Shown: piece after piece, positions 1-8,039 of the stretch
How positions within the stretch are numbered: the stretch's first letter is position 1
Layout of the letters: every line of letters starts with the position of its first letter
Source: JBHJOF01 sp050330055
Lineage (GTDB): Bacteria > Pseudomonadota > Alphaproteobacteria > Kiloniellales > JAKSDN01
Assembly: GCA_050330055.1 (NCBI GenBank)
Contig: JBHJOF010000046.1
Location: 1 to 33,454 of the forward strand
Direction: 5' to 3'
Length of the DNA: 33,454 nucleotides
The notes under the pieces: model-generated
What the model was told of the DNA's origin: nothing
What the model saw: the letters and a program-made list of their open reading frames with translations, nothing else
Database searches by the model: none
Made by a program: the position numbers and the translations under genes

Positions 1-572
1 CGCTGATCCACGGCAAGGCCTGGCTGGCGCAGATTCTGCTGGAGCGCACCTGGCAGGCCAGCCTGGCCGACGGCGGCCGCGCCATGCGGCCCTGGCCCTG
101 GGCCGATACCTACCCGGTCGCCCGCCTCAAGGTGCCGGCGCGCGGTATCGATCAGATCGTGCTGGCCGGGGCCAGCGGGCGCAGCCTGGCCTTCGCACCG
201 GGCCACCTGGACGGTACGGCGCGGCCCGGAGCGACCGGCCACAGCGTGATCAGCGGCCATCGCGACACCCATTTCCGTTTCCTGCGCGACCTCGCGCCCG
301 GCGACGCCATCGAGCTGCAACGGCCGGACGGCCTCTGGCGCCGCTACGTGGTGCGCGACAGCCAGGTGATCGACGCACGCGACGCCCGATTCAGTGCCGG
401 CGACGGGCAAGCAGCCCTGACGCTGGTCACCTGCTATCCCTTCGACGCGATCCTGCCCGGCGGGCGGCTGCGTTATCTGGTCTTCGCCGAGGACAGCGCG
501 GCCGCGGCCTTGGGCCCGAAGCGCGTGGTCAGCACGATGCCCAGCACGATCAGCAGCACGCCGCCCAGGTGA
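1..572 (+). CDS. class GN sortase, 5'-truncated by window edge
   Basis: This is a cysteine transpeptidase of the sortase superfamily, Gram-negative (class GN) type. It is expected to be membrane-anchored and to act on a sorting-signal protein in the envelope. The frame is open from base 3, so the N-terminal membrane segment lies outside the window. Counting from the in-frame ATG at 84, the catalytic residues are visible: His59 in SGHRDTHF, Cys117 in TLVTCYPF and an Arg at 128 or 130 in PGGRLRYLV. The PWPWADTYPVARL stretch is typical of the class. In characterised genomes this sortase sits beside a VIT/VWA-domain target protein; here any such partner must be upstream. The last 100 bp overlap the 3' end of the convergent transporter gene, so the residues after LRYLVFAE may be a non-conserved tail. 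The family call is secure; the substrate is unknown. Confidence 0.85.
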   Translation, partial: LIHGKAWLAQILLERTWQASLADGGRAMRPWPWADTYPVARLKVPARGIDQIVLAGASGRSLAFAPGHLDGTARPGATGHSVISGHRDTHFRFLRDLAPGDAIELQRPDGLWRRYVVRDSQVIDARDARFSAGDGQAALTLVTCYPFDAILPGGRLRYLVFAEDSAAAALGPKRVVSTMPSTISSTPPR

Positions 573-1408
573 TACAGCCGGACTTGCTCGCCGAGGAACA
601 GGCTGGCGAGCACGACGGTGTAGACCGGTATGAGGTGGAGAAACAGGCCGGCCTTGTTCGGCCCGACCAGGGCGATGCCGCGGTTCCAGGCGGCATTGGC
701 GAGCACCCCGGCAAATACGCTGACATAGCCTATCGCAGCGGCACTTTCCCAGGTCGGCGGCACGCTGAGGCCGCGCGCCATCTCCCAGAGATAGAAGGGC
801 ATCGAGAGCACCGCGCCAAGCAGGGTAATGGCCACCAGCAGGGCCGAGCCGTCCATCGCCGGCGGCTTGCGCTTCAGCATGACGCTGTAGACCGCCCAGC
901 AGGCAGACGCCAGCAGCAGCCAGAGGTCGCCACGGTTGAAGGCGAGGCTGGTCAGCACCGCCAGCTCGCCGCGCGTGATGACCACGGCGGCGCCGACGCA
1001 GGAGACAGCGACTCCGAGCAGCTGCAAGCCGGTCGCCCGCTCGCCCAGCATGGCCCAGGCCAGCGGCACGATCAGCACCGGTCCCAGCGCGATGATGAGC
1101 GCGGCGTTCAGCGCCGTGGTCTCGGTCAGGCCGATATAAACCGCCGAGTGAAAGATCAGGAATCCGGTCGCCGCGAGCAGCAGCATCAGCCGCCAATGAC
1201 GCAGCAGCAGCATACGCTGGCGCCAGAAGGGGCGATGCAGCACGACAAGGAGGATCAGCGTCGCCACGCTCCAGCGCCACCAGTTGAGCGACAGCGGCGG
1301 GATCTCGCCGCGCACCGCACGGCCGACGATCACATTGCCGGCCCAGAACAGCGGCGGGAAGAGCAGCAGCAGATAGGGCAAGTCCGAGAGGCGGGTCAGG
1401 CGGGGCAT
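473..1408 (-). CDS. EamA-family (DMT superfamily) transporter
   Basis: A 311-residue integral membrane protein with about ten hydrophobic segments arranged as two EamA repeats, the usual 10-TM DMT layout. The first repeat opens with PLFWAGNVIVGRAV, typical of the family (small residues and an Asn in helix 1). The second begins near LLLASACWAVYSVMLKR. Such proteins export metabolites or amino acids; the substrate cannot be read from sequence. The start is the ATG at 1408. The 3' end overlaps the convergent sortase gene by 100 bp. It is divergent from the DUF547 gene across 213 bp. A second, dissimilar DMT protein lies at 15945-16940. Confidence 0.88.
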   Translation of the reverse strand: MPRLTRLSDLPYLLLLFPPLFWAGNVIVGRAVRGEIPPLSLNWWRWSVATLILLVVLHRPFWRQRMLLLRHWRLMLLLAATGFLIFHSAVYIGLTETTALNAALIIALGPVLIVPLAWAMLGERATGLQLLGVAVSCVGAAVVITRGELAVLTSLAFNRGDLWLLLASACWAVYSVMLKRKPPAMDGSALLVAITLLGAVLSMPFYLWEMARGLSVPPTWESAAAIGYVSVFAGVLANAAWNRGIALVGPNKAGLFLHLIPVYTVVLASLFLGEQVRLYHLGGVLLIVLGIVLTTRFGPKAAAALSSAKTR

Positions 1409-1621
1409 TGGTTTCCTGGGGCTTCCCTTGCCATAGTCTCGGAAGGAAAGCTAGCCGGAGACGGAGCCGGCCGGCCAGCCGCCCCGGCGGGAGGCAGCCC
1501 TGAGCGCAGCGCATGGCTGGGCCTGGCAAGCCCGCGCCCGGCATCGCGCGCCTGTGATTTGCCGTGAACGCGCACCGCCTTACATCAGCGGCAGCGAACA
1601 AGCGGACAGCGGAGTGAATCA

Positions 1622-2518
1622 ATGCGAAATGGCGGCCCCGACCCCTTGCGTATCCTCAACTCGCGCAGGGGCTTGCTGCGCGCCGGGCTGGTCGTCGGCC
1701 TGGCTGTTCCGCTCGCCGGATTCCGCTCGCTCAGCGGCGCCTTTGCGCCGAGCGCCAGGCTCTGGCCGCGCTGGCAGGCCGCGGACGCGGCCAGCACCCT
1801 CGAGCCCGAGGTCGCCGCCTGGGATCTGTTGCTGGCACGCTACCTGCGGCTTTCCGACACCGGCCTCGCGGTCTTCGACTACGGCGCGGTCACGCCCGAG
1901 GATCGCCGTGTGCTGCGCGACTTCATCGGGCAGCTGACGGCGATGCCGGTCAGCCGCATGGCGCCCAGGGTGCAGCTGCCCTACTGGGTCAACCTCTACA
2001 ACGCGCTGACCGTCGACGTGGTGCTGGCGCACTATCCGGTGGCGAGCATCCGCGACATCGACATCTCGCCGGGCCTCTTCGCCGACGGACCCTGGGACAA
2101 GCCGTTGACCGTGGTCGAGGATCAGCCGCTGACGCTCAACGACATCGAGCATCGCATCCTGCGGCCGATCTGGCGCGATCCGCGCCTGCACTACGTGGTC
2201 AACTGCGCCTCGGTCGGCTGCCCGAACCTGGGCGCGACGGCCTATCGCGCCGACAGCATGGAGCAGACTCTCGACGAGGCAGCGCGCGGCTACGTCAACG
2301 ATCCGCGCGGCGTCACCATCCGCAACGGCCGGGTCGTGGTCTCGAGCATCTACGACTGGTTCATCGAGGACTTCGGCGGCAACGAGGCCAGCGTGCTGGC
2401 CCACCTGCAGCGCTACGCCGCGCCGGCGCTTTCCGCGCAGCTCGCCGCCATCGGCAAGCTGCACGACAGCGCCTACGACTGGCGCCTCAACGACCCGGCA
2501 CAGTTGTCGCAGGGTTAG
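1622..2518 (+). CDS. DUF547 domain protein with Tat-like signal
   Basis: A 298-residue exported protein. The N-terminus contains SRRGLLRAG followed by a hydrophobic run to about residue 38, resembling a twin-arginine signal, so export in folded form is inferred. The remainder matches DUF547: an early YWVNLYNALTVDVVL segment, the conserved LHYVVNCASVGCPNLG block with two cysteines, and a C-terminal YDWFIEDFGG block. The molecular function of DUF547 is not established. The start is the ATG at 1622 with GGAG about 8 nt upstream. It stands alone; a composite palindromic repeat follows its stop. Confidence 0.85.
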   Translation: MRNGGPDPLRILNSRRGLLRAGLVVGLAVPLAGFRSLSGAFAPSARLWPRWQAADAASTLEPEVAAWDLLLARYLRLSDTGLAVFDYGAVTPEDRRVLRDFIGQLTAMPVSRMAPRVQLPYWVNLYNALTVDVVLAHYPVASIRDIDISPGLFADGPWDKPLTVVEDQPLTLNDIEHRILRPIWRDPRLHYVVNCASVGCPNLGATAYRADSMEQTLDEAARGYVNDPRGVTIRNGRVVVSSIYDWFIEDFGGNEASVLAHLQRYAAPALSAQLAAIGKLHDSAYDWRLNDPAQLSQG

Positions 2519-2544
2519 CTGCGCGGCAGGTACCACTCCTTGTT

Positions 2545-2719
2545 GACCCCTCACCCTCCCACCGCTTCGCGGCGGGCCCCTCCCTCTCCCCCAAGGGGCG
2601 AGGGAAAGGGGGCGCAATTGCAGCCTCTTTAGCCCTCTCCCCTTGCGGGAGAGGGCGGTTCGCCATGACTTGCGCAGCGCCAGCTGTGCAAGTCATTCGG
2701 CGAACCGGGTGAGGGGGTC
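2545..2719. repeat. composite palindromic repeat, family A copy 1
   Basis: A 175-bp element bounded by GACCCCTCACCC (2545-2556) and GGGTGAGGGGGTC (2707-2719), which are inverted copies. Inside are pyrimidine-rich CTCCCTCTCCCC/GGGAGAGGG blocks and a long hairpin with GGTTCGCC (2657-2664) pairing with GGCGAACC (2699-2706). Copies with the same plan lie at 23878-24030 and 26777-26879. It lies between the DUF547 stop and the ahpD stop and could end transcription from both sides. Confidence 0.8.
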
Positions 2720-2732
2720 AGTTTGTTGGCGA

Positions 2733-3281
2733 TTAAGCCGCCGCCCGCGCCGCCTGGTCCTGCGCCTGCTCGCCTTCCAGGGTGACGGCGACGGCGTGGA
2801 TGACCGAGGCGATGCGCACGGCGTCCTGGATGCCGTCCTTGCCGACGCCGCCGACCACCTCGCGCTCGTGCGCGGCGATGCAGAGGCCGCAGCCGTTGAC
2901 CGCCGAGACGGCGAGCGACCAGAGCTCGAAGTCGAGCTTGTCGACGCCCGGCTTGGCGATGACGTTCATGCGCAGGCGCGCCGGCAGGCTCTGGTAGGTC
3001 TCGTGCCCGGCCAGGTGGACGAAGCGGTAGTAGATGTTGTTCATGGCCATGATGGCGGCCGCCGCCTTGGCGGCGATGATCGCCTCGGGGCTGAGCCGGC
3101 TTGCCGCCTCGGCCTCGATCGCGGCGGTCACGGTCGGGTTGCGGCTGGCCAGCGCCGAGGCCAACGCGGCGCCCCAGACCTGCTGCTGGTTGAGCGTGGT
3201 CGAGGTGAAGACGCTGCCCAGGTTCAGCTTCAGGTCCTTGGCGTAGTCCGGCAGGGCGGACTTCAGGCTCTCGATCGACAT
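2733..3281 (-). CDS. ahpD: alkylhydroperoxidase AhpD
   Basis: A 182-residue member of the carboxymuconolactone decarboxylase/AhpD fold. In M. tuberculosis, AhpD uses a CxxC pair to re-reduce the peroxiredoxin AhpC, drawing electrons from lipoylated proteins. The needed residues are all visible at nearly the same positions as in the mycobacterial protein: Glu119, Cys131, Cys134 and His138 in NGCGLCIAAHERE. It lies 142 bp downstream of ahpC on the same strand, the expected operon order. A strong hairpin occupies the gap. The start is the ATG at 3281. Confidence 0.93.
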   Translation of the reverse strand: MSIESLKSALPDYAKDLKLNLGSVFTSTTLNQQQVWGAALASALASRNPTVTAAIEAEAASRLSPEAIIAAKAAAAIMAMNNIYYRFVHLAGHETYQSLPARLRMNVIAKPGVDKLDFELWSLAVSAVNGCGLCIAAHEREVVGGVGKDGIQDAVRIASVIHAVAVTLEGEQAQDQAARAAA

Positions 3282-3359
3282 GATGAACTACTCCGGAATG
3301 ACGGGGGAACGGGGATGGGACGTTGTGGCGGAACGATGCTGGGAAATGCGCGGGGGCTT

Positions 3360-3393
3360 GCGGCGGGCCGCCCGGTGGGGAGCGGCCCGCCGC
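3360..3393 (-). promoter_or_regulatory. intercistronic hairpin between ahpC and ahpD
   Basis: A perfect 12-bp inverted repeat, GCGGCGGGCCGC (3360-3371) and GCGGCCCGCCGC (3382-3393), with a 10-nt loop. No U-tract follows in the direction of ahpD, so a complete intrinsic terminator is unlikely. Inferred role: partial attenuation or 3' end stabilisation giving more ahpC than ahpD product. Confidence 0.55.
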
Positions 3394-3423
3394 GCCGCGC
3401 GGCTGCCCCGCACGCCTGACGGG

Positions 3424-3969
3424 TCAGGCGACCTTCAGAACCTCTTCGCCCTTCTGCCAGTTGCAGGGGCAGAGCTCGTCGGTCTGCAGGGCATCGAGCA
3501 CGCGCAGCACTTCCTGCGGGTTGCGGCCGACGCTCAGGTCGTTGACCGAGACGAAGCGGATGATGCCGTCCGGGTCGACGATGAAGGTGGCGCGCAGGGC
3601 GACGCCCTCGGCCTTGTCGAGTATGCCGAGCGCCTCGGCCAGCTCGCGCTTGATGTCGCTGACCATGGGAAAGGCCAGGCCGCGCAGGTCCTCGTGGTCG
3701 CGCTTCCAGGCCAGGTGCACGAACTCGCTGTCGGTCGAGACGCCGAGCAGCTCGGCGTCGCGGTCGGCGAACTCGCCGTTGAGCTGGCCGAAGGCGGCGA
3801 TCTCGGTCGGGCAGACGAATGTGAAGTCCTTCGGCCAGTAGAACACGACCCGCCACTTGCCGTCGGTCTTGTCGCTGACGGTGATGAAGGCCTCGGACGG
3901 GGACTTGGGCAGGCCGGCGCCGACGGCCTTGAGCGCGAATGCGGGGAAGCGGTCGCCAACAGTGAGCAT
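3424..3969 (-). CDS. ahpC: peroxiredoxin AhpC, mycobacterial three-cysteine type
   Basis: A 181-residue cytoplasmic peroxiredoxin that reduces H2O2, organic peroxides and peroxynitrite. The peroxidatic cysteine is Cys53 in DFTFVCPTE. Two C-terminal cysteines, Cys167 and Cys169 in DELCPCNW, correspond to the Cys174/Cys176 pair of M. tuberculosis AhpC, the site serviced by AhpD. This separates it from enteric AhpC, which is reduced by AhpF; no ahpF is in the window. The ATG at 3969 is preferred over an in-frame start at 4053 because AGGAG stands about 7 nt upstream and the protein then begins with the family's usual GDRFPAF. ahpD follows on the same strand. Confidence 0.93.
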   Translation of the reverse strand: MLTVGDRFPAFALKAVGAGLPKSPSEAFITVSDKTDGKWRVVFYWPKDFTFVCPTEIAAFGQLNGEFADRDAELLGVSTDSEFVHLAWKRDHEDLRGLAFPMVSDIKRELAEALGILDKAEGVALRATFIVDPDGIIRFVSVNDLSVGRNPQEVLRVLDALQTDELCPCNWQKGEEVLKVA

Positions 3970-4101
3970 GGAGTTCTCCTCTCTCTTTTCTCTAGACAAG
4001 GCCCGGGGCGCGGTGGCGTCCCGGGCGCGGGGGGCATGGGCAAGCGATCCCATTTGGTGAAAAGGGCCGGCGGCCGGCTGCTGATCACTCCTTGAGATCG
4101 C

Positions 4102-4131
4102 ATATTAGAATTATTCCAGTTACAGCCCCAA
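4102..4131 (-). promoter_or_regulatory. candidate promoter for ahpC-ahpD
   Basis: An AT-rich island about 130 bp upstream of ahpC. On the minus strand TTGGGG (4126-4131) and TAATAT (4102-4107) are 18 bp apart, a passable sigma-70 promoter with a weak -35. I did not find a convincing OxyR tetrad. Low confidence. Confidence 0.3.
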
Positions 4132-4208
4132 TATGTGCCCGCGCCCGTCGCCTGTCAAGAAAAATGAGAATGCCTCGCAGTCGCGAGTTTGGTTAATCGG
4201 AAGGAGGA

Positions 4209-4235
4209 CGGAAATGGGGTCTGACCCCATTTCCG
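4209..4235. repeat. GGGGTC-N-GACCCC palindrome, copy 1
   Basis: A perfect palindrome with 13-bp arms around one central base: CGGAAATGGGGTC, T, GACCCCATTTCCG. It lies 2 bp from the stop of the ADP-ribosylglycohydrolase gene. Related copies are at 6522-6550 and 33343-33354, all at gene 3' ends. This motif resembles REP-type palindromes known from many proteobacteria. Confidence 0.8.
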
Positions 4236-4237
4236 CC

Positions 4238-5005
4238 TTACGCCATCCGAGACCGCGCCGACTCGAAGCGCTCCAGGACGGCGCGCAGGTCGTCCGTCAG
4301 ATAGCCGCGGGCCGACTTGGCGATTTCCGTGGGAAGGCCGTGGGCCGCCTCGGCCACCGCCCCGGCGATGCAGGCCAGCGTGTCCGTATCGCCGCCCAGG
4401 CAGACGGCGGTGCGCACGGCCTCCTCCCAGCCGTCCGCTGCGAAGACGGCGGCGAGCGCCGGCGGCACCGTGCCGGCAGCCGAGACATCGAAGCTGCCGC
4501 CCGCCAGGGCGCGGTCCGGCTCGAGGTCATAGCCGAAGTCGGCGACGAGTTGCCGGCGGATGTCCGCTGGCGGCCGGCCCGAACGCGCCAGCAAGATGGC
4601 CAGCGCGACGGCCTGGGCCGCGGCGACGGCGTCGGGGTGATCGTGGCTGACGGCCGCCTGCCCCGCCGCCAAGTCGAGCGCCTCGGCCTCGTCCCGGGCC
4701 AGCCAGCCGACCGCGGCGACGCGCATCGGCGCGCCGTTGCCCCAGCTGCCGTAGGCCGGCGCATGCTCGGCGAAGGCCCAGTCGAGAAACAGGCCGCCAT
4801 AGCCGCGGTGCGGATGGCGGCGCACGAAGGCCCGCAGGCTGGCCGCGAAGTCACGCTCGCCGAGCAGGGCCTCGGCCACGGCCAGCGTGCAGACGCTGTC
4901 ATCGGTAAAGCGGCAGGCGGGATGGAACAGCAGGAAGTCGCGCGGCGGTCCGGCCCGTCCCTCGAACCGCGAGCCGATGATGTCGCCGGCGATGGCACCA
5001 AGCAT
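4238..5005 (-). CDS. ADP-ribosylglycohydrolase family protein
   Basis: A 255-residue cytoplasmic hydrolase of the DraG/ARH family, which removes ADP-ribose from proteins or small molecules using a binuclear metal centre. The protein starts with the family signature MLGAIAGDIIGSRFE. The two metal-binding motifs are present: TDDS at residues 34-37 and GGDTDT at 204-209. The ATG at 5005 is chosen because family members begin here; an in-frame start at 5230 would add a basic, low-complexity leader with no homology. No nitrogenase genes are nearby, so a DraG role in nitrogen fixation is not supported. It is divergent from the MFS gene across 287 bp in which I see no gene. Confidence 0.88.
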   Translation of the reverse strand: MLGAIAGDIIGSRFEGRAGPPRDFLLFHPACRFTDDSVCTLAVAEALLGERDFAASLRAFVRRHPHRGYGGLFLDWAFAEHAPAYGSWGNGAPMRVAAVGWLARDEAEALDLAAGQAAVSHDHPDAVAAAQAVALAILLARSGRPPADIRRQLVADFGYDLEPDRALAGGSFDVSAAGTVPPALAAVFAADGWEEAVRTAVCLGGDTDTLACIAGAVAEAAHGLPTEIAKSARGYLTDDLRAVLERFESARSRMA

Positions 5006-5292
5006 GACCCATCGTCGCCAAGCCGGCACCGATGTCAAACGGCGCGACGCCGCAGCCGGACCGCACCACGGAGTGACGCGCGGGGCTGTACAGGCCCCGC
5101 GCCGCGACCTATTGTCTCGGCATCCCCCGATCACGACTGGCGGTGCTCGGAGCCCCCGGCCAAAGCGGGTCTCGCTTCGTTGTGCCATCGTGCGGCCAAT
5201 TGCTCCGGGAGCGGAAGTCGGCGCGACCACACACGAGCGGAACCTGCGGGCCGACGAGGCTTCGCGGCAGCAAATCGAGAGCGATCGAAGGC

Positions 5293-6516
5293 ATGGCGAC
5301 GATCACTGAACGCCCGCGCGCGCCGAGCGGCCTGGTGGTCGCCGCCTTCGTGATGATGTTCTCCTCGGCCTTCGGCCAGACCTACTTCATCGCCATCTTC
5401 GCGCCCGGGCTGAAGAGCGAGCTGGGGCTGACCGATGGCAGCTTCGGCGGGCTCTACACCCTGGCCACCCTGGCGAGCGCCTGCGTGCTGATGTGGTCCG
5501 GCAAGATCGCCGACCATGTCCGCATCCGCTGGCTCGCGGTCGGCATGCTGCTCTGCCTTGCCGCGGTCTGCGCCGCGATGGCGAGCGTGTCGGTCGCCTG
5601 GCTTCTGCTGCCGATCCTGTTCGGCTTGCGGCTGTTCGGGCAGGGCTTTCTGGGTCATTTGCCGACGACCGGCGTCGGCCGCTGGTACCTGCGCCGGCGC
5701 GGCCGCATGATGTCGCTCGCCGTGCTCGGCTATCCGGCCAGCGAGGCCGTGATCCCGATCGCCGCCGTGATGCTGATAGCCGCCGTAGGCTGGCGCCAGA
5801 CCTGGCTGATCGCCGCAGCCGGGCTGTGCCTGATCGCCGTGCCGCTCGTGCTCTTCTTCCTGCGGGGCGAGCCGGCGCACGACCAGGCCGCCGACAGCGG
5901 CGACGAGCCGCTGGCACCGCGGCGTGAATGGACGCGCGCCGAGGTGCTGCGCCGGCCGGAGTTCTTCGCCCTGCTGCCCGGGATCGCGGCGCCGTCCTTC
6001 GTCATGACCGGCATCTTCTTTCACCAGGCCTATCTGGTGGCGGCGAAGGGCTGGACGCTCGCCTGGTTCGCCGGCTGGTTCCCCGCCTTTGCCGGGGTCA
6101 GCGTCGCGGCAGCGCTGCTGACCGGCTGGCTCATCGACCGCTACGGCGCGCGCCAGATCCTGCCGCTGTTCCTCCTGCCGATGGCCGCCGGCGTGCTGGT
6201 GCTCGCGCTCACCAGCTCGCCTTTTGCCGCACCGGCCTTCATGGCGCTGGGCGCGATGACGACCGGCAGCTCTTCGGCTCTGCTCGGCGCGCTCTGGGCC
6301 GAGCTCTTCGGCACGCGGCATCTGGGCGCCATCCGCTCGGTCGCCTTCGCGGTGATGGTCTTCGCCTCGGCCCTGGCCCCCGGACTGATCGGCCTCCTGC
6401 TCGACCTCGGGGTCGCCCTCGAGAACCAGTATGTCGCGATGGCGGCCTATACGCTCGTCGCCGCGCTGGGGCTGAAGCTGCTGGTACCCCGGCTGCATCG
6501 GCTGGCCAGCGCCTGA
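5293..6516 (+). CDS. MFS transporter
   Basis: A 407-residue major facilitator with about twelve membrane segments. The helix 2-3 loop carries a degenerate GKIADHVRIRW version of the MFS GxxxDRxGRR motif. The second half repeats it as GWLIDRYGARQ, an MFS hallmark. The start is the ATG at 5293 with AAGG just upstream; the open frame extends to 5143 but that leader is arginine-rich and not conserved-looking. The substrate is unknown. It is convergent with the glycosyltransferase gene, the two stops being separated by a palindrome. Confidence 0.87.
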   Translation: MATITERPRAPSGLVVAAFVMMFSSAFGQTYFIAIFAPGLKSELGLTDGSFGGLYTLATLASACVLMWSGKIADHVRIRWLAVGMLLCLAAVCAAMASVSVAWLLLPILFGLRLFGQGFLGHLPTTGVGRWYLRRRGRMMSLAVLGYPASEAVIPIAAVMLIAAVGWRQTWLIAAAGLCLIAVPLVLFFLRGEPAHDQAADSGDEPLAPRREWTRAEVLRRPEFFALLPGIAAPSFVMTGIFFHQAYLVAAKGWTLAWFAGWFPAFAGVSVAAALLTGWLIDRYGARQILPLFLLPMAAGVLVLALTSSPFAAPAFMALGAMTTGSSSALLGALWAELFGTRHLGAIRSVAFAVMVFASALAPGLIGLLLDLGVALENQYVAMAAYTLVAALGLKLLVPRLHRLASA

Positions 6517-6521
6517 GCGCG

Positions 6522-6550
6522 GCAGAAATGGGGTCAGACCCCTTTTCTGC
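6522..6550. repeat. GGGGTC-N-GACCCC palindrome, copy 2
   Basis: Arms GCAGAAATGGGGTC (6522-6535) and GACCCCTTTTCTGC (6537-6550) pair over 14 bp with one mismatch around a single A. It fills the 38-bp gap between two convergent stop codons, so it may serve as a two-way terminator as well as being a member of a dispersed repeat family. Confidence 0.8.
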
Positions 6551-6554
6551 TCCG

Positions 6555-7265
6555 TCAGGAGGCGGTGCGGTGGCGTTCAGAGTCGTACAGCCAGGCGAGC
6601 AGCGGCGGCGGCAGGTGCAGGTAGTAGAGCGCGTGCAGCAGCAGCCACTGGCAGAAGATCGCGGCCGGCCGCCGGCCGGCGAAGCGCCGCGCCGAGGTCA
6701 CCACCGGCGGCTCTTCGATGCAGACTGTGCCGCCGCGCCGCTCCATGCGCCGGTTGAGGTCGTAGTCCTCCATCAGCGCGATCGGCCGGAAGCCGCCAAG
6801 CTCCTGATAAACGGCGCGGCGCAGGAACATGACCGAATCGCCGTAGTAGAGCCCCTTGTGCCGGAACCAGGCATAGAAGCCGGTCAGCCAGCGGGCAAAG
6901 TCGTCTGCGCCGCCGCCGTCCTCGAACACCACCCGGAAATTGCCGCCGATCACCCGCGGGTCACGCAGCGCCCGGCGCAGCGCCAAGGGCGCACCCAATG
7001 GAAAGCTGGTATCGGCATGGAGGAACACAAGAACGTCGCCGCTCGCGGCTTTGGCACCGGCGGCCAGCTGGGCGCCGCGACCGCGCGATGCTGTCAGGAC
7101 CCTTGCGCCGGCCTGCCGTGCCACGCGAGCCGTGCCGTCGCGGCTACCGCCGTCGACCACGATGACTTCCGCTTCGGGATCGGTCATCCGCACGGCGGCG
7201 AGCGTCGTTGCGATGCGCGGCGCCTCGTTCAGGGTGGCGATGATGATCGAAAGCCGCATGGCCAC
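6555..7265 (-). CDS. family 2 glycosyltransferase (TIGR04283-like)
   Basis: A soluble GT-A glycosyltransferase of about 236 residues. It opens with LSIIIATLNEAPRI; the nucleotide-sugar-binding VVDGGSRDGT is at 36-45, the acidic FLHADT motif at 81-86, and a late MEDYDLNRR acceptor-side motif follows. The RGRGAQLAAGA and FLHADTSFP blocks match the subfamily annotated TIGR04283 (arsenosugar biosynthesis). No arsenic gene is nearby, so that role is not supported here. The start is the GTG at 7265 or the ATG at 7259. It abuts the ferritin-like gene with no spacer and is the last gene of a three-gene operon. Family sure, substrate unknown. Confidence 0.85.
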   Translation of the reverse strand: MAMRLSIIIATLNEAPRIATTLAAVRMTDPEAEVIVVDGGSRDGTARVARQAGARVLTASRGRGAQLAAGAKAASGDVLVFLHADTSFPLGAPLALRRALRDPRVIGGNFRVVFEDGGGADDFARWLTGFYAWFRHKGLYYGDSVMFLRRAVYQELGGFRPIALMEDYDLNRRMERRGGTVCIEEPPVVTSARRFAGRRPAAIFCQWLLLHALYYLHLPPPLLAWLYDSERHRTAS

Positions 7266-8039
7266 TCAGCGCCGCTCGAAGGCGGCCCGCTCCTCGATGC
7301 CGTAGAGGCCGATCCGCCTCAACTCGCCCTGCCAGTGGCGCCAGCGATGGTCCGACCAGGCGCGCAGCAGCGAATCGGAAACGCGGGTCAACTCTCCCCT
7401 GCCGTCGTGCAGCTGGGCCCAGGTCTTGGTCCAGAGATCGCGCAGCCAGTGGTAGATCGCCAAGCGCTCGCGCCGCGACAGGGCAGCCAGGGCAGGCGGC
7501 AGGTAGAGCCGGCCGAAGGCGATGTGCCGCGCCTCGTCCTGGGCGATCTCCCGGCTCAGCGCCAGGAAGCGCGGACAGGGGAGCCAGCAGGCGGCATGGC
7601 GCTGCCACAGCGCGGCCTCGCCCTCGAGCAGGACATGGACCGCCAGGATCAGCGCTTCCGGCGGCCCCCGCCAGGCATTCGCTTCCTGCTCCAGCAGCTC
7701 GAGCGCGGCCTGGCGCGGCGTCCGGCCGCCCAGGGCGTCCAGATAGCCGGCATAGAGCACGGCGTGCGCCAGCTCGTCCTCGCGCTGCAGCGCCAGGCAG
7801 CGGCGCGCCTCTGCAAGCGAAACCTGTCGGGCCAGCAAGCCGCAGATCCGCGCCGTCATCAGCTCGCCGTGATGGAGCTGGCTGACCCGCGCAATCGCAT
7901 GCTCGCGTGCTACAGCGCTTGGCGGAGCAAGCGGCGCGTCGGAAGCTGCGCTGCTACCGCGCCGGTCGGCCGCCCTCTCGGCCTTGCGCGCCAGCTCGGC
8001 CAGTTGACGCGGCAAGTCCTCCTGTTCTCCGCCCTGCAT
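7266..8039 (-). CDS. ferritin-like diiron protein
   Basis: A 257-residue, mostly helical protein. It has a full carboxylate-bridged diiron ligand pattern: Glu59, Glu89-x-x-His92, Glu139 (or 141) and Glu169-x-x-His172. This is the E...ExxH...E...ExxH arrangement of ferritin-like oxidases and oxygenases. The spacing is that of an enzyme rather than a storage ferritin, and the C-terminal 60 residues are Trp/Arg-rich. Iron binding is inferred from this pattern; the reaction is unknown. The start ATG overlaps the stop of the DUF3047 gene (TGATG), and its own stop abuts the glycosyltransferase start, so the three products are probably made together. Confidence 0.72.
   Translation of the reverse strand: MQGGEQEDLPRQLAELARKAERAADRRGSSAASDAPLAPPSAVAREHAIARVSQLHHGELMTARICGLLARQVSLAEARRCLALQREDELAHAVLYAGYLDALGGRTPRQAALELLEQEANAWRGPPEALILAVHVLLEGEAALWQRHAACWLPCPRFLALSREIAQDEARHIAFGRLYLPPALAALSRRERLAIYHWLRDLWTKTWAQLHDGRGELTRVSDSLLRAWSDHRWRHWQGELRRIGLYGIEERAAFERR

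Noticed and set aside
5131..6498. 455-codon minus-strand frame opposite the MFS gene
   Set aside because: Gln/His/Arg/Gly-rich shadow without motifs; the MFS protein on the other strand has clear membrane helices.
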